A stretch of DNA of 64,000 nucleotides from contig JAHHIN020000030.1 of the NCBI GenBank assembly GCA_019925095.2, forward strand, positions 5,749,001 to 5,813,000. Direction: 5' to 3'. The stretch's first letter is position 1. The number at the start of each line of letters is the position of its first letter. This DNA is from Dendrolimus kikuchii (lineage: Eukaryota; Arthropoda; Insecta; Lepidoptera; Lasiocampidae). Under the pieces are notes generated by a model, which searched no databases, was not told the origin of the DNA, and saw nothing but the letters and a program-made list of their open reading frames with translations. The position numbers and the translations under genes were made by a program. This document shows positions 53,901 through 58,520 of this stretch, in pieces.

Positions 53901-55506
53901 ATATTTATTAACTCTTTGTCTAAAGTGCATAATTTTTGTTTTTGTCAAATTGATTTGTAAATTATTATTATTTAACCATGATATTATGTTATGGAAGGCA
54001 CAATTTATGTCGTGTTCGTAATTATCAGTATTAATTTCTTCAAATATAATCGTACTGTCGTCAGCGAATAATATCATTTTTTGAGTCACTGCCTTATGCA
54101 TGTCATTTAAATAAATTAAAAATAAAAGAGGTCCTAGGACTGAGCCTTATGGCACTCTACATAAAATTTTACGGGGCTCGGAAGTATATATTGTTTCACA
54201 TAGTGTACTTGCATCTACTTTTTTAATATGCGTTACTTGTTGACGATCAGATAAGTAAGATTTTAAGAGGTTAAATACATTGCCCCTGACTCCATATGCA
54301 TATAATTTATTTAATAGAATTGTATGATCTACAAAATCAAACGCCTTTGTTAAGTCCATATATATAGCTGAAACTGGCACTCTTTTGTCAACATTACTCA
54401 TGATTAAGGTAAGTAATTCATAAATAGCTAAATTAATATTTTTGTTCTTACGAAATCCATATTGTTCGTCACCAATAATATTGTATGTCTCAAAATAATT
54501 ATATAGAGAATTGTAGATTATTTTTTCAAATATTTTTGAAAATATTGTTATAATGGCTATTGGCCTATAATTACTCATATCTAATTTATTATCTTTTTTA
54601 TGTACTGGCTTAACCACAGATATTTTAAGTTTTGATGGGAAAACGCAATGTTCTATGTACAAATTGACTATATAGCATAAAACAGGGGCAACAATAGGAG
54701 CGCTTACTTTAATTACTTTAGTTGCAATGTCGTCAATTCCAACACTATTAGTATTATTTAAGGTTCTGATAGTATTTATAATGTCAATAGGAAATAACGG
54801 AGCTATAAATATAGAGTTAGAATTATTGTAAGTAATTGTGTCAGACTTATCTTTACTTTTGTGGTTATGTTTAACTTGGTCAATAAAATAATTATTAAAT
54901 ATCTGCGCCATTTCTTGAGGATCCTTGACAAATTTATCATTATATTTTATTGTTTCAATTCCTTCATCGGGGTAAGTCATTTTCATATCTTTAATTATTT
55001 TCCATGTCGCTTTAGATTTATTTTTAGAATTTAATATATAATAATTGTTTTGTGCTTTTTGTGTAAGTTTTATAATTTTTTTATATCTTTTGGAATAGTC
55101 TAAGTATTTCGCTTTAGAAGTTGGATCTATGGAAAATCTGGCTTGCCAGTATAGCTGTCTTTTACGTTTACTACATAGCGAAAGGCCGCCCCAACGCAGG
55201 AAATTGTATTCTTTCTCCGTTCCTGCACGGATAAACAAATGCCTTACCACCTGGCAAACATGTAATTGTGTAAATTTTTAAATGTTTTGAATAAATTAAT
55301 ATTGTGCCAATCATGGCACAGTGTACCCTATATACCAACATACCATAGTCAACCTCTGTTTCATCCTTGATATCCTCCTTAATTTCCAAAATTGGGTCAA
55401 TATTGCTCTCACTGGCAATTCCACATGTCTGGATATTGGTTTTCGACATCAATACGCTTGTGACAGCATGCTTCGTGAAATCTTCAGGAGAGTTCAGGAA
55501 CGGAGA
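20835..55506 (-). CDS. C2H2 zinc-finger protein gene, at least 9 visible exons over 35 kb
   Basis: Exons on the minus strand, 5' to 3': 55344-55506, 52242-52426, 49995-50225, 49037-49245, 47184-47294, 27301-27405, 26642-26854, then (after at least one unseen exon) 22908-23018 and 20835-20990. Every boundary has AG/GT, and the phases agree at each junction except 26642 to 23018. The protein has an acidic linker, a Lys-rich stretch, then about eleven C2H2 or C2HC fingers, several split by introns. This suggests a nuclear DNA-binding regulator. Neither the first nor the last exon was found, and a ZAD domain, if any, lies beyond the visible exons. Introns hold satellites, LINEs and an 18.5-kb fold-back element. 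I do not recognise the orthologue. Confidence 0.82.
20991..21429. other. Intron DNA
   Basis: AT-rich intron sequence between the exon at 20835-20990 and the repeat at 21430. Nothing recognised. Confidence 0.5.
21430..21707 (-). repeat. LINE-tail repeat, copy 3
   Basis: Longest antisense copy, extending to CGCCTCTTACGACAGGCCGC and CGTTCCTGCACGGATAAA. It serves as the uninterrupted reference for the copy split at 53036/55183. A block after CAGACAGGCAG is deleted. Confidence 0.8.
21720..21964. repeat. Fragment of an interspersed repeat
   Basis: CGGTTTTCGCTGATCGACA and TTTTCCCGGGAGCGGTTTGTAG resemble 48770-48890, a common short lepidopteran repeat. Non-coding. Confidence 0.4.
21965..22492 (+). 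pseudogene. R1-clade LINE ORF2, C-terminal end only (5'-truncated)
   Basis: Open for about 175 codons to TAA at 22490-22492. It contains GTLTFRLTQVLSGHGCFGRY and the R1-type knuckle CHHC...TALHTLQDCPAW, then an Arg/Glu-rich tail. The family is distinct from the R1 element at 7547, although both share the GGGGTTTTAGTGGGTAT block in the 3' UTR. Endonuclease and RT are absent, so the fragment is dead on arrival. Confidence 0.85.
22493..22900 (+). mobile_element. 3' UTR of the truncated R1-clade LINE
   Basis: GC-rich tail of the preceding ORF with no poly(A) tract. The GC-rich sequence continues to within a few bases of the 5' splice site of the host exon at 22908. The true 3' end and target duplication could not be fixed. 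Confidence 0.6.
22908..23018 (-). CDS. Zinc-finger gene exon
   Basis: 111 bp, between TTTTTGTAG and GTAAGT, phase 0 to 0. It encodes AFKTAKIMVAHINNIH, the second half of a finger whose Cys pair must come from an unseen upstream exon. It continues with CEICGKSYK, the first half of a finger completed by the next exon. Confidence 0.85.
23019..23580. other. Intron DNA with GAGT repeats
   Basis: AT-rich. Short TGAG/CTCA runs occur near 23140-23165 and 23535-23575, and a MITE half-copy (ATGAACCGGCC) near 23462-23525. No exon recognised. Confidence 0.45.
23581..23800. repeat. Lepidopteran interspersed repeat fragment
   Basis: Has the familiar block order AATATTACAAATGCGAAAC, TGTCTGTCTGTTCC, ACGGAAAAACTACTGGAGCG, TTTTCATCCCGG. 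Non-coding. The family name is not assigned. Confidence 0.5.
23840..24062 (+). repeat. Interspersed repeat, inverted partner at 46188-46425
   Basis: From GTTAACATCTCTACGGACTC to GTATCTGTTACATGCTGG it matches the reverse complement of 46188-46425 with about 90-95% identity by eye. The two copies bracket the whole fold-back region. Confidence 0.85.
24259..24660 (+). repeat. GTGGYCGAT minisatellite (9-bp unit)
   Basis: About 40 units of GATGTGGCC, GATGTGGTC and GGTGTGGTC variants, most regular at 24300-24600. Two frames stay open only because the unit lacks stops (VADVVD and MWPMWS peptides). There is no host-gene context, so I do not call a protein. Confidence 0.93.
24661..25540. other. Intron DNA
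   Basis: AT-rich, with an ATT run near 25047-25065. The missing zinc-finger exon should lie between 23019 and 26641, but I found no convincing candidate. Confidence 0.4.
25541..26641 (-). pseudogene. Two decayed tandem copies of the zinc-finger exon region
   Basis: Sequences around 25690-25890 and 26190-26390 resemble the exon at 26642-26854. All share GCATGTTTTTTGCTGAGTTT and TGATTATTATAGCAATCT at spacings of about 480 and 440 bp. They also share intronic blocks with TGTATCACTGTTTTA. In the middle copy one finger Cys is changed, the first finger carries a deletion and the exon frame holds TGA codons. The left copy has further differences. Neither can add a working finger. Confidence 0.75.
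26642..26854 (-). CDS. Zinc-finger gene exon with two complete fingers
   Basis: 213 bp, between TCCTCCCAG and GTAAGTATT, phase 2 to 2. It encodes finger YPCQVCGKLF...RHMRNH and finger ECRECGKTF...HMKLSKKH. A TAA would follow directly in frame if the donor were not used. The next recognised exon (22908-23018) needs phase 0, so a further exon of length 3n+1 is implied. Confidence 0.85.
26855..27300. repeat. Intron with a lepidopteran interspersed repeat
   Basis: 26965-27180 runs from CTAGCTGTGCCCGCGACGTC to CTCTTCAACTTTATATATTA, a very common lepidopteran repeat ending. It includes a 14-bp C run at 27010-27023. Confidence 0.6.
27301..27405 (-). CDS. Zinc-finger gene exon adjoining the fold-back insertion
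   Basis: 105 bp, phase 2 to 2, between CTTTTTTTTTGTCAG and GTGAGT. It encodes an acidic/Lys linker (QNKDEKTKEK) and finger PCKGCEKVF...YRAHV, whose last His comes from the next exon. The preceding exon is 47184-47294, so the entire 18.5-kb fold-back lies in this intron. Its boundary is only 48 bp upstream of this 3' splice site. Confidence 0.85.
27447..27455. repeat. 9-bp target-site duplication of the fold-back, left copy
   Basis: CCAATTACC; identical to 45972-45980. Nine bp is the size typical of MULE and Foldback insertions. The following base is A on both sides, so 10 bp is also formally possible. Confidence 0.88.
27540..28985. repeat. Fold-back terminal subrepeats, left arm
   Basis: About nine units of roughly 160 bp, each with CGTTTGCCCACCCTCAGATC, AAAAGTTATTGAACAAAAAC, ATATTTTCGCGAGGTTTAGT and GGGCTATATCGTTAGCTCAT. 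One unit near 28300-28430 is strongly diverged. Short open frames here (27836-28045, 28106-28306) are by-products of the repeat. Confidence 0.93.
28986..29436. other. Fold-back arm spacer, left
   Basis: Non-coding. A GC-rich patch at 29205-29265 (CTCGCCGGCCGCTACCATGG) contrasts with AT-rich surroundings and could be promoter-like. Mirrored at about 44010-44460. Confidence 0.4.
29437..29715 (+). pseudogene. Inverted truncated NOF-like gene fragment, left arm
   Basis: Encodes a diverged copy of transposase residues of roughly 135-215: MCDQENKGGK, GWTDLM-KEFFLETEVPCAY, VFLKIHGCCKECAATFDAHS, with one in-frame TAA. It runs opposite to the main gene of the same arm and differs from it by base changes plus a short insertion (SEKKLEKPA versus IEKPA). 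It is a separate, older fragment. Confidence 0.85.
30028..33234 (-). pseudogene. NOF/MULE-type transposase with USP-like protease domain, left-arm copy
   Basis: Mirror image of 40212-43418; see that entry for domains. The frame is split into 33234-31450, 31414-30359 and 30438-30193, and the stop after IRIQDI is followed by an open tail to 30028. The three open segments translate to the same residues as in the right arm. Catalytic-type Cys codon at 30749-30751, His-box His at 30154-30156. Transcription would run outward from the palindrome centre toward the subrepeats. Confidence 0.85.
33504..33508. repeat. BEL target-site duplication, left
   Basis: AGGAT, repeated at 39438-39442. The uninterrupted target, including AGGAT, survives as its mirror at 39938-39942 in the right arm. 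Confidence 0.93.
33509..33913 (+). repeat. 5' LTR of nested BEL
   Basis: 405 bp from TGTTTGGGCC to CGCCCCCACA. Compared with the 3' LTR it has CAGTG where the 3' LTR carries 36 other bases, plus about four substitutions near 33765-33805. Confidence 0.93.
33919..33940 (+). promoter_or_regulatory. Putative primer-binding site
   Basis: TGGTCCTTCGAACCCAGGAT follows the LTR after five bases. It begins TGG and includes TTCGAACC, as in many BEL/Pao elements. The priming tRNA was not assigned, because the TTCGA-to-CCA distance is too short for an intact tRNA 3' half. Confidence 0.5.
34257..38829 (+). pseudogene. BEL gag-pol, frameshifted and lacking the integrase core
   Basis: The first frame, 34257-35063, encodes Gag with LPTFDGDIKNWPTFFECY and DKYQDVRMLASTYL. 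An extra T in a TTTT run at about 35057-35060 ends it early, and the second frame continues to 38829. Zinc knuckles: CPLCSKSGHEQFYRCPE, CCNCLSFSH and CANCQSKSHH. Protease ALIDNGSMNDFIT has Asn where Ser or Thr usually follows the catalytic Asp. RT: RMVLDASAST and the catalytic YMDD. RNase H: FSDASEKGYG, LARLELMG, FCDSTVALNW, GKDNPSDCLSRG. Integrase HHCC finger: HRTACHAG, then a Ser in place of the first Cys (SSIQC). After GHDYGGPLSITHTF the frame jumps straight to the usual C-terminal tail (VKTKNAIFKRPV), so the D,D,E core is deleted in frame. The element must have been mobilised in trans, or was deleted later. Confidence 0.9.
38991..39001 (+). promoter_or_regulatory. Polypurine tract
   Basis: The purine run GGGGGAAGA directly before the 3' LTR is the expected plus-strand primer. 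Confidence 0.7.
39002..39437 (+). repeat. 3' LTR of nested BEL
   Basis: 436 bp. It carries a 36-nt segment at 39149-39184 replacing 5 nt of the 5' LTR. That segment forms a perfect 11-bp hairpin with the preceding CGACACGCAT. Confidence 0.93.
39438..39942. repeat. Palindrome centre: inner arms and loop
   Basis: 39438-39610 pairs with 39714-39942, except that the left side lacks about 45 bp opposite 39800-39850 and the right side has about 10 extra bp near 39724. The loop, 39611-39713, starts with an ACTTCAAAAAAGGAGGAGG fragment of the common lepidopteran repeat. Both transposase genes point away from this region, so it is the likely shared promoter area; no core motif is claimed. Confidence 0.85.
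40212..43418 (+). pseudogene. NOF/MULE-type transposase with USP-like protease domain, right-arm copy
   Basis: Read through its defects it spans about 1068 codons, near the size of the Drosophila NOF protein. Start MPRTACVDPK. A Cys pair sits at CKEC (~residues 196-199). Transposase core: IEIDATGSLV (Asp348), VVCDYSMALL (Asp417), RIDIAHLIK (His464) and, after the first frameshift, SAHCEAYFNTLK (candidate catalytic Glu, codon 42122-42124). C-terminal third: Cys box NTCAFDSIMEL (Cys codon 42695-42697), CTNC and CKRC zinc-type pairs, GPFIFIDTQ, then His box GGVICHKPEHYTAYC...W (His codon 43290-43292) and an Asn-Asp. This order matches ubiquitin-specific proteases (family C19). Defects: frameshift near 41940, frameshift near 42995-43005, in-frame TAG at 43251-43253. 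Transposase class and protease call rest on motifs, not a search. Confidence 0.85.
43731..44009 (-). pseudogene. Inverted truncated NOF-like gene fragment, right arm
   Basis: Mirror of 29437-29715, with the same stop and the same SEKKLEKPA insertion. Confidence 0.85.
44461..45910. repeat. Fold-back terminal subrepeats, right arm
   Basis: Mirror of 27540-28985, about nine ~160-bp units, including the same diverged unit (about 45020-45150). It lacks the 21-bp block present near 27542. Confidence 0.93.
45972..45980. repeat. 9-bp target-site duplication of the fold-back, right copy
   Basis: CCAATTACC, matching 27447-27455. Confidence 0.88.
45981..46187. other. Intron DNA flanking the fold-back
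   Basis: Continuation of the zinc-finger intron beyond the insertion. A GC-richer patch lies at 46010-46090. Not recognised. Confidence 0.4.
46188..46425 (-). repeat. Interspersed repeat, partner of 23840-24062
   Basis: Reverse-complement match to the copy at 23840-24062, from CAGCATGTAACAGATACACT to GTCCGTAGATATGTTAAT. Confidence 0.85.
46426..46845. other. Intron DNA with unrecognised GC-rich block
   Basis: 46450-46640 is GC-rich and open in one plus frame, but shows no domain. Probably a TE fragment. Confidence 0.35.
46846..47110 (+). repeat. LINE-tail repeat, copy 4 (sense orientation)
   Basis: Runs from CCGTGCAAGAAGGGAGAAAG through GGTGGTAGGGCATTAAGCC to GTCTGCTTGTCTGCTGAAC, opposite in strand to the other copies. 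It ends 74 bp before the zinc-finger exon. Confidence 0.8.
47184..47294 (-). CDS. Zinc-finger gene exon
   Basis: 111 bp, phase 2 to 2, between ATTTTCAG and GTAAGTG. It completes the finger begun in 49037-49245 (STKSKLSYHRIVC, C2HC form) and starts QCDCCGKVFANKMTLKYHL. The split Lys codon at its end (AA plus A) is completed by the exon at 27301-27405, across the fold-back. Confidence 0.85.
47295..49036. other. Intron with small hairpins and a repeat fragment
   Basis: Two adjacent hairpins lie at 47528-47586. 48735-48975 resembles 21720-21964 (CTACTGGGCCGATTTCAATG, TTTTCCCAGGAGCGGTTTAT). The rest is AT-rich and not recognised. Confidence 0.5.
47528..47586. repeat. Two consecutive perfect hairpins
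   Basis: 47528-47539 pairs with 47543-47554 (12 bp), and 47554-47568 pairs with 47572-47586 (15 bp). Both have the 3-nt loop TTC and they share one base. Confidence 0.93.
49037..49245 (-). CDS. Zinc-finger gene exon
   Basis: 209 bp, phase 0 to 2, between TTTTTTCTAG and GTAATT. Fingers: QCDVCKAYF...SAHRSLH; a degenerate one from YRCKECDMK with a single His then Cys; and the first half of YSCATCGNIF, completed by the next exon. Confidence 0.85.
49495..49935 (+). repeat. Tandem array of LINE 3' tails, ~60-bp unit
   Basis: Five to seven degenerate units of CCACTTTCCATCAGGTAGGC, GTCTGCCTGTTTGCCAGCTT and CGTAATAAAAA. This is the 3' tail of the LINE whose coding remnants lie at 14990-15310 and 56610-57165. 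The array fills most of the intron between two zinc-finger exons. Confidence 0.75.
49995..50225 (-). CDS. Zinc-finger gene exon
   Basis: 231 bp, phase 0 to 0, between CATTTACAG and GTAAGTATG. A Pro/Asp-rich linker (PPPDKISRKLKNLPPDL) and an EEEMWQIRYQDV helix precede the first finger, YRCDDCVIAF...EEHLNGKH. Confidence 0.85.
50226..52241. other. Intron with several repeat fragments
   Basis: 50765-50835 matches the Penelope 3' end seen at 57375-57470 (TTTTAAGCGCGG, GGTTCGGCCGC). 51125-51465 looks like a MITE with GTTTCATTAG and CTAATGGAACG ends and CGGTCGTTGTGG/GTGGTCGTTGTG inside. 51540-52215 is an AT-rich repeat with two related blocks (AAAATCGGTTCA, GGACCATTTTGAAGCTTTAC), ending in the AGAACCTCCTTCTTTTTTTG motif. 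Confidence 0.5.
52242..52426 (-). CDS. Zinc-finger gene exon (acidic and Lys-rich linker)
   Basis: 185 bp, phase 1 to 0, between TTTAAAACAG and GTAAGAA. Encodes LLPVKEEPDISQDSQFSDD, then a basic run (KLKKKKDKKEKRSKKKGRRK) that could serve as a nuclear localisation signal. Confidence 0.82.
52774..53036 (-). repeat. LINE-tail repeat, copy 5, first part
   Basis: Runs from TTTTTTATTGCAGAGTTCAG to CGCCTCTTACGA, where it is cut by the LINE at 53037-55182. It resumes at 55183 with AGGCCGCCCCAACGCAGG. The uncut order is visible at 21430-21707. Confidence 0.85.
53037..55182 (-). mobile_element. CR1/Jockey-like LINE, 5'-truncated, with microsatellite 3' tail
   Basis: Minus-strand element. It starts inside ORF2 and ends in a short tandem CTTTGA tail (plus strand AGTCAAAGTCAAAGTC at 53040). 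Inserted within a LINE-tail repeat. Tandem-repeat tails instead of poly(A) are typical of CR1-like LINEs, which favours that group. No clear target duplication remains. Confidence 0.8.
53241..55182 (-). pseudogene. Reverse transcriptase of the CR1/Jockey-like LINE, two nonsense codons
   Basis: One continuous frame from the truncation point to 53241, broken only by TAA at 54147-54149 and a TAG at about 53634-53636. RT motifs: NSVGIDDIATKV, SNYRPIAIITIFSKIFEK, DEQYGFRKNKN, AIYMDLTKAFDFVDH, then the TAA where VPQGS would put Gln, GSVLGPLLFLIYLNDM, ILFADDSTI and FLGIHIDSDL. Both stops are explained by single transitions (CAA to TAA, TGG to TAG). The endonuclease part is absent. Confidence 0.88.
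55183..55250 (-). repeat. LINE-tail repeat, copy 5, second part
   Basis: Continuation of 52774-53036 after the nested LINE: GGAAATTGTATTCTTTCTCC and CGTTCCTGCACGGATAAA. Confidence 0.85.
55344..55506 (-). CDS. Zinc-finger gene exon (first visible)
   Basis: 163 bp, phase 0 to 1, between TCTCTCTCTCTTTACAG and GTATGTTG. Encodes SPFLNSPEDFTKHAVTSVL and an acidic EIKEDIKDETEVDYE linker. No finger. Upstream exons are not visible between here and the window's right end. Confidence 0.78.
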
Positions 55507-57359
55507 CTGTAAAGAGAGAGAGAGATATAACACTTTGATGCACATCAAAATATACAATTACAAAAACAGACCATATTTACAATATTTTCTAGGCAATACA
55601 ACTGGCGGCCTTAAAGCTCAAAGCTATCCCTTCCAGGCAACATAAATCAAAGCAATTTGATTCAGGCAATGTAGGTGGTGCAGGAAAAAATAAAAAAAAT
55701 CGTTTAAAAAAACCCGACTTCAAAAACTAAAAAGTAGTGCTTAGTAATTTTCAAAATATAGTAATTTTTATGTTTTACTTTGCACCGACTTCAAGATGTT
55801 TTAGATAATATATATTAATAATAATAGATTTAGAAATAAGTTATTTTATACTTTTTAGTTTTTGAAGTCGGTTTTTTAAAAGGTTTTTTTTTTTTGTTAC
55901 TTTTTAGTGTCTAGCTATGTATGGGTAGACCGCGATGAGGTACGAAAGGTGCCGCGCTCCTTAAAAAATATAGGTCCCAAGAAACTGGAACAAAAAAATG
56001 TTCGTAAAATGAAAACTACTGGGCCAAACTATGTCAAATTTTTAGGAGACCAAATGGCAGCTAATCCGCGTCGAACAAAAAAAAAGAATCACGTAAATCG
56101 GATCATAAATCTCAGAGTAATCGGTGCATATATGGAACGGACTGGAAATTTTTTCATAAAAAATGTTCATAAGATGAAAACTACTAGGCCAAACTATGTC
56201 AAATTTTTAGGAGACCAAATGGCAGCTATTCCGCGTCGAACAAAAAAAGAATCACGTAAATCGGATAATAAATCTCAGATTAATCGGTGTACATATGGAA
56301 CGGAATGGAAATGTTTTCATAAAAAATGTTCATAAAATGAAAACTACTAGGCCAGACTATGTTAAATTTTTAGGGGATCAAATGGCAGCTATTTCGCGTC
56401 GAACAAAAAATATCACGTAAATCGGATCATAAATCTCGGAGTAATCGGTGAACATACATAAAAAAAAACAAAAAACAAAGATTCCGACGAATTGAGAACC
56501 TCCTCCTTTTTTAAAGTCGGTTAAAAAGGCAATAGATACATAAATACTCAAACTAATTTAAGAATTAAATAGTAAGTAAAACTTAAGTAAAACTACTCAT
56601 TGACAATAATAGAATCGCTTAGCCTTCGAAGAGAGTGCTTCCCTCTGCGTATTCTACCGCCTGTATAAAGGGGAGTGTTCCGAGGAACGTGTGATCGTGT
56701 ACTAGCAGAAGGTGATGTCAGGAGCCTTAAGAACAGACGAGCGTGCACGACAAGAGTTATGAATGTCAAAAAAGTAAGTGAGGTGCCTAAATGGCGCTCT
56801 GTTGTTCGTGCCTACCCCGCAAGGGAACTGGCGTGAAGTTATGTATGTATGTATGTATGTTCCGAGGAAGTGTTTGATCTGGTGACAACGCCTGACTCTT
56901 ACAACGCTCGTCAGCGACGAGATATTCACCCCCATTTCCTTGAGTTCCCGTGCTCAACTACGTAACGGTTCTCCAGAACATTTATTCCATGTACAACAAT
57001 GATCTGGAGGTAACTTCCCGCGTGGTTTTCCCTTTGCGCTATGACATGGGGTTCTTTAAGAAGGGCGTTATAAAATTTCTTACAGGACAGGAACGCGTTG
57101 GCGACGGTAACCACTTTCCATCAGGTGGGTAGTCTGCTAGTTGGCCTGCTTCAGGCAATAAAAAAAAACTTGACATCTTTGTCTTTTGCGATTACAGCTA
57201 CTGAAAAGTTGCTGAAATGTCAGAATAATAAAAATCAAATAAAGTACCGCACTTAAAATAGTCAAAATATAAGTTTATTACTTAAGTTGATTCCTTATAT
57301 CTAAGTAAGTGTGTTATATATAAATATTACATGTAATATTTTCTTAAGTTTTCGCGACT
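55507..57359. repeat. Repeat-rich intron or intergenic DNA
   Basis: 55710-55885: CGACTTCAA repeat pair in both orientations. 55995-56470: tandem repeat, ~164-bp unit, about 2.8 copies (AAAATGAAAACTACTGGGCC, GGAGACCAAATGGCAGC, CGTAAATCGGATCATAAATC). 56480-56525: AGAACCTCCTCC motif. 56610-57165 (+): LINE ORF2 tail remnant (YRLYKGECSEE; HPHFLE-like; MGFFKKGVIKFL) interrupted by ~175 bp and ending in CATCAGGTGGGTAGTCTG. Confidence 0.65.
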
Positions 57360-58520
57360 TGTATACATAATAAAACTACGTTTTAACGGTTTTAAGCGCG
57401 GTAATTTTATTTGATTTTGGTTTTTCCGACGTTTCGGCCACTTTTCAGTGGCCGTGATCACGGAAGACAAAGATGTCAAGTGTCAACGAGTATTGTTAAA
57501 GTTTTATTTAGCCTACCGCCAACTTATTAATTTTAATTATTTAATTTTTAATTTTGTTTATGGTTATTATTTAATCTATGGGAGCCTAATCTAATTTACT
57601 ACCGCTTCGCAACATGTTATGGCTTGAAGAGAAGAAGCGGCGCAAGAAACTCTTCAGCAAACATGCCTAGCTCTAATAATTTTATATAATATTAAAATGG
57701 GTGGAAGGAAAAATAAAAGTAATTATCAGTCAAGTTGGTTTGTGTTCCGTTGTACGCAGAAAGAGCTCACAGTGTCTTGAGGTCTGGCAGCTGGTTTTTG
57801 CTGGGTTTGGGTCTTAATAGTTTTGATAATTGGATCCCAAACAGGTGGTACTTGCCAACCATCTTCTCTATTGAAATTTGGGTGTTTTTTGATTTCAATA
57901 GCCTCACGCATCATTCTAGGTATGAAACGATTCTCTTTCGCGAGGATTTGTGGGTTATCGAATCTGATGTAGTGGTTGGGTTTATCCAGCGTGTGTTCAC
58001 TGATCGCAGACTTCGTAGACCTTGTGTGTTTCATGTCAGCAATGTGTTCTTTTACTCGTGTTTTTATGCTCCTCTTTGTTTGCCCAATGTATGACAATCC
58101 ACACTCACAATCAAGCTTGTAAACCCCTGCATCCTGGAGTGGGATATTGCATTTCACAGGTCTCAGAAATTGGGTAATCTTTTTCTGCGGCTTGAAATAT
58201 GTTTTGATTGAAGCTCGCCTGAGGATGTGACCAATTCTGTCTGTGACCCCCTTGATGTAGGGTAGGGTAGCAGGGCACCGCTCAACTGAAGATGGTTTGG
58301 GGCCTTTGTGACGTTGGTGTGGAGTCTTCAGCTGATTGCGTTGTAGAACTCGCTTGACATGCTGAAGCTCTCCAGCTATGTGGTTCTCGTCACAAATTTT
58401 CCGTGCTCTCTGAAACAAAGATTTGCCCACGGTAGCTAACTGACTAGGATGGTGGTGAGACGAACCATTAAGGTATTTATCTGTATGGGTACTGTAGGTA
58501 TGTATCTGTATGTCTGACAA
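57360..58520 (-). mobile_element. Penelope-like element, 3' part
   Basis: Contains the thumb/endonuclease coding part (58500-57726) and a 3' region with the sequence CCGACGTTTCGGCCAC near 57427-57442, typical of Penelope elements. Its upstream part is separated by the LOA element; the RT core is absent from the window. Confidence 0.82.
57726..58500 (-). pseudogene. Penelope-like polyprotein, C-terminal part with GIY-YIG endonuclease
   Basis: Minus-strand frame: THTDKYLNGSSHH (RT thumb region), FQRARKICD, then GVYKLDCECGLSYIGQTK followed by TRVKEH. These are the GIY and YIG motifs and catalytic Arg of the Penelope endonuclease, which nicks target DNA. The frame ends VQRNTNQLD before TGA. The RT fingers and palm are missing at its 5' end, where the LOA element begins. 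Confidence 0.88.
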
